Shown here: positions 6,841 to 12,167 of the stretch, piece after piece
Layout of the letters: each line of letters starts with the position of its first letter
Numbering within the stretch: the first letter of the stretch is position 1
From: Segatella salivae DSM 15606
GTDB lineage: Bacteria > Bacteroidota > Bacteroidia > Bacteroidales > Bacteroidaceae
Length of the DNA: 12,167 bases
Direction of reading: 5' to 3'
NCBI RefSeq assembly: GCF_000185845.1
Contig: NZ_GL629647.1
Coordinates: forward strand, 2,141,743 to 2,153,909
Position numbers and translations under genes: made by a program
Notes under the pieces: model-generated
Told to the model about the DNA's origin: nothing
Databases searched by the model: none
Seen by the model: only the letters and a program-made list of their open reading frames with translations

Positions 6841-7855
6841 CATTGATGAGAGGATCTCAATGATACAATCAGTCGCACAAGATCATAATATCGAAGATAA
6901 TGCGATAGAGAAGGATTGGTGGGTGACAGTAGTCCTCAAAGCCCTGTTTAACACATCTTGTGGGAAATGGCTTCTTTTCAAGGGTGGAACTTCTTTGAGT
7001 AAAGGATGGAATCTTATTAACCGTTTCAGTGAAGATATCGACATCTCCATTGACAGAATTTTTTTTGAAAAAATCCTTAACCTGCCATTTGCCAAGTGTG
7101 AGAACAATAACCAGGTAAAGAAGTTAAGAAAAGTGTCGCGAGATTATATTCATGGGACACTTTCTGCAGAACTGGATGTGGAACTTCAGAAAATGGGAAT
7201 TGAAGGATATACTGTAAAGAATGAAACGATAGCGGGGGAACCTCCCAAGCCTATAGATCATGACAGTGACCCAACGGTAATATTCGTCAATTATGAAAGT
7301 ATTTTCCCGTCCAGCATGAGACTTATTGATGCGAGGATTAAAATAGAAATCAGTTGTCTATCTATGTCTGAGCCTAATGAGAAATGCGACATTCACTCTC
7401 TTGTCTTCGATAAGTTCCCTGAGGAGGATGATGAAATGACAGCATCTATCAAGACTGTAACGCCATCAAGAACATTTTTGGAGAAGGCACTGCTTCTTAG
7501 TGAGGAGCTTCAAAAGGAAGAACCAAGAACATTGCGTATGTCCCGGCATCTTTATGATTTAGATCGATTGATGGACACGGAGTTTGGCCAGAAGTCACTG
7601 AACGATGGCAACCTTTATAAGGCTATCGTAGAACATCGTCGTCGTTTCTATCATTTGGGATATGTGGACTATGACAAAGATTATCCGACAAGTATTGATT
7701 TTATCCCCCGAAATGAGGTTCTGAAAGCCTATCGTCTGGACTATGAGACAAATATGGTAGATGGATATATATATGGCGAAGCCAAGCCCTTTAAGGAATT
7801 GATGAAAAGAATGGAGAAATTACTTCATGACTTCAGACAAATTATAATTCCTTAG
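6818..7855 (+). CDS. abiEii: type IV toxin-antitoxin system toxin, AbiEii nucleotidyltransferase
   Basis: A 345-residue protein of the AbiEii/DUF1814 family in the DNA polymerase beta-like nucleotidyltransferase fold. Catalytic motifs are visible: KGGTSLSK (55-62), the metal-binding acidic pair D73/D75 in RFSEDIDI, RIKIE (173-177), and the later family motifs F-L-E222-K223 and R243-H-L-Y-D-L. All look intact, so the enzyme is probably active. Family members transfer nucleotides, and in a studied mycobacterial homologue the target is the tRNA acceptor stem, which stops growth; the substrate here is unknown. The start at 6818 overlaps the antitoxin gene by 23 bp, normal for abiE pairs. No terminator is obvious after the stop. 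The system can act as phage abortive infection or to stabilise a mobile element. Confidence 0.9.
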   Translation: MSSWQNHSIDERISMIQSVAQDHNIEDNAIEKDWWVTVVLKALFNTSCGKWLLFKGGTSLSKGWNLINRFSEDIDISIDRIFFEKILNLPFAKCENNNQVKKLRKVSRDYIHGTLSAELDVELQKMGIEGYTVKNETIAGEPPKPIDHDSDPTVIFVNYESIFPSSMRLIDARIKIEISCLSMSEPNEKCDIHSLVFDKFPEEDDEMTASIKTVTPSRTFLEKALLLSEELQKEEPRTLRMSRHLYDLDRLMDTEFGQKSLNDGNLYKAIVEHRRRFYHLGYVDYDKDYPTSIDFIPRNEVLKAYRLDYETNMVDGYIYGEAKPFKELMKRMEKLLHDFRQIIIP

Positions 7856-8016
7856 ATGTGCCATTGACCATCGTTTGTTACAGGTATCAAAATACGCAAT
7901 CCAATGTTTCCTTTATGACGGGAGGTGAACTTTGCAATAGTGCTCTTGTTGTTGATTATTCACCCTTAAAAATAGGCCACTAGTCATAAATTTGAGCCTT
8001 TTTTCAAGTTTTTCAA

Positions 8017-8060
8017 AAAAAAGTTTCAAAATTCGTGCAGTCTTTTAGTCACAATCTGCT
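8017..8060 (+). promoter_or_regulatory. ECF-type promoter box, copy 1 (upstream of the sigma-barrel gene)
   Basis: GTGCAGTCTTTT (8035-8046) and TCTGCT (8055-8060), preceded by AAAAAAGT, recur without gaps at 9817-9860 with 32 of 44 positions identical. The box lies 54 bp (counted from 8035) before the ATG at 8089. The GTC core resembles -10 elements of ECF sigma factors. It differs from the housekeeping TTTG/TAnnTTTG pattern. Autoregulation by the downstream sigma factor is inferred. Confidence 0.55.
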
Positions 8061-8088
8061 CCTTTTAATAAAAAGGAAAAGTATATCT

Positions 8089-9801
8089 ATGAAAGTAGAT
8101 GTTGATATAGACGCATGTAAACAGGGAGAACGGGAAGCTCTCGGAAATTTATACAAGGCATATTCCGACAGATTATTGCAGATATGCCAGCATTATGTGA
8201 CAGACGAAAGCACGGCAGAAGATATTTTGCATGATGCGTTCATCATCATCTTCACCTCCATCAAATCGCTGAAAGACAACTCAAAATTGGAGGGATGGAT
8301 GATCACCATTGTAAGGAACCTTTCTCTAAGGTACCTGCAAAGCACAGAGAAGGATGACATTCCTCTGTCTAGTCTGGGCATAGAATTTTTGAGCGAAGAA
8401 GACGAGGAAGAAAAGAATATAGAACTTGAACTATTGCTGTCGGCAATAGAGTCGTTACCGGAGGGGAACAGGGAGATATTCAAACTCTCGGTTCTGGATG
8501 GTCTTTCCCATAAGGAAATTGGAGAACTGCTTGGTATCAATCCTCACAGTTCATCTTCTCAGTTGGTTCGAGCAAAGAAAATGTTGCGGACCATACTGAT
8601 GAACTATTGGATGCTCTTCTTGCTTCCAATTCTGATACCTGTCTATATCTATTTCGTAACGAAGGACAAAACTGTTGGAACTTCTGAACACAAGCAAACA
8701 GCAGTAACCACTCATAAGGAGCTGCCAGGACAGGTTCTAAAAGAATCTGCCTCTCAAAAGATAGTGCAACCAAGATATTCCATCCCATCAAGTATAAGTA
8801 CCAGTAATAATGATGAACGTGCCTTGGCAGAAATGGCTACCTCTACTGAAAAGATTTCTTCACGGATGATAACAGATAGTGTAGAATCCGAGCAGCAGAC
8901 TGTAGTTTTCCATGTGGATTCTATACAGAAACAATTGGTTATAAAGGGTATCAGCACCAAAGACTCCGTGCTTCGCATTCCACAAATTACCGAAGAAAAA
9001 ATGATGGCATTGAATGAAAGTATGTCGCCTAGTGTCAGCAATAAGAAGAAATACCCATGGACATTTAACTTCGGCTATTCATCTAATGCCGGAGCAAATG
9101 GAGCCATGTCCAATTTGAACTACCTATCAGTAGTAGATTACGCTAACGGTGGGGCTTCGGCCAAATTATATACATGGGATGATTATGTAAATTATTTGGT
9201 TCGGAACAATGCACTGATGGATTCTGTCGAGAGGGCAAAAATGTCATGGATAGCACTGAATAATGCAACAGAAGGCAACGCGTCCTTAGGTGAGAAGGCG
9301 CACCACTACCGCCCCAAAACCTTTAGTTTGTCGCTCAACAAGCAACTAAGTTCCCATTGGACTTTTGGCACAGGATTGACTTACACAAGAATGAAGTCTG
9401 ATTTTGAGAGTGAGTTTCATGGTGCGACCTTGTTGAAGACCCAGAAGATTGATTATGTGGGCATACCATTGCGATTGACCTATCGTATATGGAGCAAGGG
9501 ACGATTCAATGCCTATACGACCGGTGGAGTGACATTCGAGATGCCTGTCCACAGTTCGCTTGAAAAGAAGTACATCATAACAGCCGACTCGTCGTACACG
9601 TTGAAGAGGGACATCAAGCCACGTTATCAGTGGTCTGTAAACTTAGGTGTCGGTGTGCAGTACAAGCTATTCAAGCCTTTCAGTCTGTATTTAGAACCTA
9701 ACATGTTCTATTACTTCTGGAATGGCAGTGGCCTTGAAACCTACCGCACAGAGCATCCGTTCATCATAACAGTACCATTTGGATTGCGGCTTACTTGGTA
9801 A
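8089..9801 (+). CDS. fused ECF sigma factor - transmembrane helix - outer-membrane beta-barrel protein
   Basis: One unbroken 570-residue frame joins parts usually encoded separately. Residues about 14-85 are sigma region 2 (LYKAYSDRLLQIC, AEDILHDAF, LEGWMITIVRN). Residues about 115-170 are sigma region 4 with its helix-turn-helix (LPEGNREIF, LSHKEIGELLGI). A single transmembrane helix follows at 173-191 (MLFLLPILIPVYIYFV), with a basic flank (RAKKMLR) that puts the N-terminus in the cytoplasm. Residues about 192-320 are a polar, Ser/Thr-rich, presumably periplasmic linker. Residues about 322-570 match the C-terminal barrel (porin/OMP_b-brl type) of proteins often encoded beside ECF sigma genes, with alternating strands (HYRPKTFSLSLNKQL, YVGIPLRLTY, YQWSVNLGVGVQYKL) and a terminal aromatic residue. 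An in-frame GTG at 8035 would add 18 residues but lies inside the promoter box, so ATG 8089 is preferred. The sigma factor may be held at the membrane and released by proteolysis; this is inference. Confidence 0.85.
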   Translation: MKVDVDIDACKQGEREALGNLYKAYSDRLLQICQHYVTDESTAEDILHDAFIIIFTSIKSLKDNSKLEGWMITIVRNLSLRYLQSTEKDDIPLSSLGIEFLSEEDEEEKNIELELLLSAIESLPEGNREIFKLSVLDGLSHKEIGELLGINPHSSSSQLVRAKKMLRTILMNYWMLFLLPILIPVYIYFVTKDKTVGTSEHKQTAVTTHKELPGQVLKESASQKIVQPRYSIPSSISTSNNDERALAEMATSTEKISSRMITDSVESEQQTVVFHVDSIQKQLVIKGISTKDSVLRIPQITEEKMMALNESMSPSVSNKKKYPWTFNFGYSSNAGANGAMSNLNYLSVVDYANGGASAKLYTWDDYVNYLVRNNALMDSVERAKMSWIALNNATEGNASLGEKAHHYRPKTFSLSLNKQLSSHWTFGTGLTYTRMKSDFESEFHGATLLKTQKIDYVGIPLRLTYRIWSKGRFNAYTTGGVTFEMPVHSSLEKKYIITADSSYTLKRDIKPRYQWSVNLGVGVQYKLFKPFSLYLEPNMFYYFWNGSGLETYRTEHPFIITVPFGLRLTW

Positions 9802-9816
9802 ATGAAATAAATAGAT

Positions 9817-9860
9817 AAAAAAGTCATAAATATTGTGCAGTCTTTTCGTGGTTTTCTGCT
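9817..9860 (+). promoter_or_regulatory. ECF-type promoter box, copy 2 (upstream of the radical SAM gene)
   Basis: This is the second copy of the box at 8017-8060: AAAAAAGT, then GTGCAGTCTTTT (9835-9846) and TCTGCT (9855-9860). It lies in the 92-bp gap after the sigma-barrel gene, 59 bp (counted from 9835) before the radical SAM start, much like copy 1. It suggests that the cassette has its own promoter read by the same sigma factor. Confidence 0.55.
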
Positions 9861-9893
9861 CTTAACAATAAAAGACAAAACTCAAAAGAAAGA

Positions 9894-10961
9894 ATGTACA
9901 GTATTTATGACTACATCCACAACGGAATAGTATTTGCCAACAATGTAATACGCAGACGGCATAAGGAACTTGCTTCCTTGATGATATATTCCACTACCAA
10001 CTGCCAGTCACGTTGCAAGCACTGTTCCATTTGGAAGAAACCTACGGAAAATTTAAGATTAGACGACATCATCAAGATAATGAACAGCAAATGTATAACG
10101 AAACGCACGACGGTCGGCTTGGAGGGAGGTGAGTTTATCCTTCATCCCGAAGCAGACAAGATATTGGGATGGTTTGACACTCATCATCCTAACTATACGC
10201 TGCTGTCTAATTGTCTTGCGGTAAACAAGGTAATATCTGCTGTAAAAAATCATCACCCCAAGCATCTGTATATTTCACTTGACGGCACCAGAGAAACCTA
10301 TCTCTATATGCGTGGCAGGGATGGATATGATAAGGTTATCGAAGTTATAGAGGCGTGTAGGGATATTGTTCCTATTTCCTTGATGTTTTGCCTTTCTCCG
10401 TGGAACTCGTTAGAGGATATGAAGCATGTCATAGATTGTGCTAAGAAATATAGCATAGACGTGCGTATTGGCATTTACAGCACAATGTCATTCTTTGACA
10501 CGACCAAGGACTTGATGGAAGCCAATGATGATAATTTCATTCGTCAGATACCTTCATCCATACATCAAACGGATGAAAATTTTGATTTTGTGGCCCTATA
10601 TGACGAATGGAAGAATAACAGGCTGAAACTGAGGTGCCATAGCATTTTCAGTGAGTTGGTCATCCATTCCAATGGTGATGTCCCGTTGTGCCAGAATTTG
10701 GACGTGGTCTTGGGCAACACCCATGAGAACACGCTTGACGAGATATTCAATTCAAAGGAAACCTGTAAGATTCAGTGTCAACACTCCAAAACGTGTAATC
10801 AATGCTGGATCAACTATCACCGGAAGTATGATATTATCCTGTTAAGGAATCTGGAGAAAATGTTTCCCAAGCGACTGATAGAATTGTTTTACGGGAAATA
10901 TCAATGGACCAGCAACACGCAAATCACCTATAAGGAACATTTCAAGCAAATAACAGCATAA
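9894..10961 (+). CDS. radical SAM/SPASM-type enzyme, substrate unknown
   Basis: A 355-residue cytoplasmic enzyme. The radical SAM 4Fe-4S motif is C37-x3-C41-x2-C44 (CQSRCKHC), followed by the SAM-binding GGE (78-80) and the barrel strand HLYISLDG (124-131). The C-terminal third has the SPASM-like pattern for extra clusters: C248, C266 in the typical SNGDVPLC context, then C291, C295, C301 and C304, with LGNTHENTLDEIF between. SPASM enzymes often modify ribosomally made peptides, but some act on proteins or small molecules, and no precursor peptide is seen here. The next gene begins 3 bp after the stop, so the two are co-translated. The last ~50 residues beyond the cluster region are basic and aromatic and not recognised. 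The family is firm; the reaction is unknown. Confidence 0.85.
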   Translation: MYSIYDYIHNGIVFANNVIRRRHKELASLMIYSTTNCQSRCKHCSIWKKPTENLRLDDIIKIMNSKCITKRTTVGLEGGEFILHPEADKILGWFDTHHPNYTLLSNCLAVNKVISAVKNHHPKHLYISLDGTRETYLYMRGRDGYDKVIEVIEACRDIVPISLMFCLSPWNSLEDMKHVIDCAKKYSIDVRIGIYSTMSFFDTTKDLMEANDDNFIRQIPSSIHQTDENFDFVALYDEWKNNRLKLRCHSIFSELVIHSNGDVPLCQNLDVVLGNTHENTLDEIFNSKETCKIQCQHSKTCNQCWINYHRKYDIILLRNLEKMFPKRLIELFYGKYQWTSNTQITYKEHFKQITA

Positions 10962-10964
10962 ACT

Positions 10965-12044
10965 ATGGGATATATAGACGAAATCATCGGCAGATACAAG
11001 AGTGTGCGGAGCATAAGGGAACTGAACCATATCTACACCCAACGGTATGCTCTTGTAGGTCTTGGCAATCATTGTGTCAGTAACCTGTTGCCTGTGATAC
11101 AATATCTTCAGTTGCCATTGAAATACATCTGTTGCACCTCGGAGAAGAAAGCCGGGCTGATTTCTCAAAAGTACAAGGGAGTAAAAGGTACGACTTCTTT
11201 ACAAGACATCTTGAATGATGATACGGTTTCGGGAGTCTTTGTGGCTGCTAATCCACATTCGCACTTTCATATAGCAAACGAAGTCATTAAAGCAGGGAAG
11301 TCCTTATTCATAGAGAAACCACCGTGTGAGAACGAGAGGGAACTAAAGTCTTTGACCGATACCGTCAAATTATACGGGTCAAAACATATCGTTGTCGGAC
11401 TGCAAAGACGTTTTGCCCCAGCCACTCAAATCCTGCAAAAGCGATTGAGAATTGGGAGAGGGCGGCACTATCATTATCGCTATCTTACGGGGTTATACCC
11501 GGAGGGTGATGCCCTGCTCGACCTGTTCATCCATCCTCTTGACTATGTTACGTTTCTCTTTGGTAAAGCAAGGGTAAAGGCAGCAGAGGAAATGCGCAGC
11601 AAGGATGGTACCCAGACCTTATTCCTTATGTTGGAACATCAAGGTATAACGGGGATGCTGGAACTATCAACAGATTACTCTTGGCAGGATGCACAGGAAC
11701 AATTAAGTATTAGTACGGACAAAGGACAATATGTATTGGACAGAATGGAAAGACTCGATTTTTCCCCAAGACACTCTGCTATATGGGGAATCCCTTTGGA
11801 AAAGGTCTTCCAAAATAATGCAACCGTTGTCAGCCTATACGGAAGGAATGGTTTTGTACCAACGATTGGGAATAACCAAATTGTGTCACAAGGGTTCTTC
11901 TCGGAAATTCAAGCGTTTGCCGATATGGTTGAAAACAGATGCGAGGATAATCATGCCTTTTGCTTGGAAAGTGTCAAGCATGTTTATTCCTTAATGGCAG
12001 AAATAAAGAAGTATATGAACATAATTGACGACCACATATTATAA
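10965..12044 (+). CDS. Gfo/Idh/MocA-family NAD(P)-dependent oxidoreductase
   Basis: A 359-residue dehydrogenase-like protein. The Rossmann start YALVGLGNH (28-36) carries the G-x-G nucleotide-binding turn, VAANPHSHF (93-101) is the second Rossmann landmark, and EKPP (117-120) is the hallmark motif holding the catalytic-type Lys118. The C-terminal domain has GDALLDLFIHPLDYV (181-195) with D186 and H190, the usual acid/base pair. All key residues are present, so activity is likely. Members usually oxidise or reduce a sugar or cyclitol hydroxyl, and some act on cofactor-like or peptide substrates. A 26-residue extension before the first beta strand is longer than usual. The gene lies 3 bp after the radical SAM gene and 23 bp before a lipoprotein gene, pointing to one pathway. 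The substrate cannot be inferred. Confidence 0.88.
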   Translation: MGYIDEIIGRYKSVRSIRELNHIYTQRYALVGLGNHCVSNLLPVIQYLQLPLKYICCTSEKKAGLISQKYKGVKGTTSLQDILNDDTVSGVFVAANPHSHFHIANEVIKAGKSLFIEKPPCENERELKSLTDTVKLYGSKHIVVGLQRRFAPATQILQKRLRIGRGRHYHYRYLTGLYPEGDALLDLFIHPLDYVTFLFGKARVKAAEEMRSKDGTQTLFLMLEHQGITGMLELSTDYSWQDAQEQLSISTDKGQYVLDRMERLDFSPRHSAIWGIPLEKVFQNNATVVSLYGRNGFVPTIGNNQIVSQGFFSEIQAFADMVENRCEDNHAFCLESVKHVYSLMAEIKKYMNIIDDHIL

Positions 12045-12067
12045 TAACTAATTAAATCCAACAAATT

Positions 12068-12167
12068 ATGAAAAGGTACTTTTGTGTATTACAGGCGTTC
12101 ATCTTCTCGTTGCTGTTTATTGGTTGCAGCAATGAAGATGAGTCTGCTTCAACTCCCACAGTGCAAG
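12068..12167 (+). CDS. lipoprotein, 5' part only (runs off the window)
   Basis: Only the first 33 codons are present. They encode a short signal peptide with a basic start (MKRYF), a hydrophobic core, and a lipobox FIGC, giving Cys20 as the lipidated residue. The mature start C-S-N-E-D-E is acidic soon after the Cys, like the export signal that sends Bacteroidota lipoproteins to the cell surface. It starts 23 bp after the oxidoreductase gene, so it is probably part of the same operon. It could be the target or the secreted part of the radical SAM cassette, but its body is outside the window and its family cannot be named. Confidence 0.8.
   Translation, partial: MKRYFCVLQAFIFSLLFIGCSNEDESASTPTVQ

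Noticed and set aside
8035..8088. GTG start at 8035, adding 18 residues to the sigma-barrel protein
   Set aside because: It lies exactly on the conserved promoter-like box that recurs at 9835; the ATG at 8089 gives a normal sigma N-terminus and has an AAAAGG stretch upstream.

Overview
The window looks like a Bacteroidales chromosome, with Prevotella or a relative as the best guess. The evidence is moderately low GC, TAnnTTTG-type -7 promoter elements, weak Shine-Dalgarno sequences, IntDOT-like tyrosine recombinases, and an ECF sigma/outer-membrane beta-barrel gene of a type common in this order. The genus is an inference; no rRNA or tRNA gene is present to fix it.

Layout. (1) Positions 1-2139, minus strand: an hppA ion-pumping pyrophosphatase gene that lacks the last ~100 residues of the family, followed by a non-coding tail with TGTAAC repeats and a weak terminator. 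(2) Positions 2140-2926: a long non-coding stretch holding the hppA promoter, short repeats, and a cluster of nested inverted repeats just upstream of the next gene. (3) Positions 2927-5893, plus strand: an integration module of two tandem tyrosine recombinases and a translationally coupled small RhuM-like protein. (4) Positions 5894-7855: a structured intergenic region, then an AbiE-type (type IV) toxin-antitoxin pair whose consensus promoter lies inside a perfect 20-bp palindrome. (5) Positions 8017-12167: an accessory gene set led by an unusual single polypeptide made of an ECF sigma factor, one transmembrane helix, a periplasmic linker and an outer-membrane beta-barrel. It is followed by a radical SAM/SPASM enzyme, a Gfo/Idh/MocA-family oxidoreductase and the start of a lipoprotein gene.

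How the parts may work together. Recombinases, RhuM-like protein and AbiE look like the recombination and stability end of an integrated element. The last block looks like a small self-contained system. The same promoter-like box, 32 of 44 positions identical, lies upstream of both the sigma-barrel gene and the radical SAM gene. This suggests that the tethered sigma factor drives itself and the biosynthetic cassette in response to an envelope signal. The radical SAM enzyme, oxidoreductase and lipoprotein genes are packed 3 and 23 bp apart, as in an operon. The product of the cassette cannot be read from the sequence.
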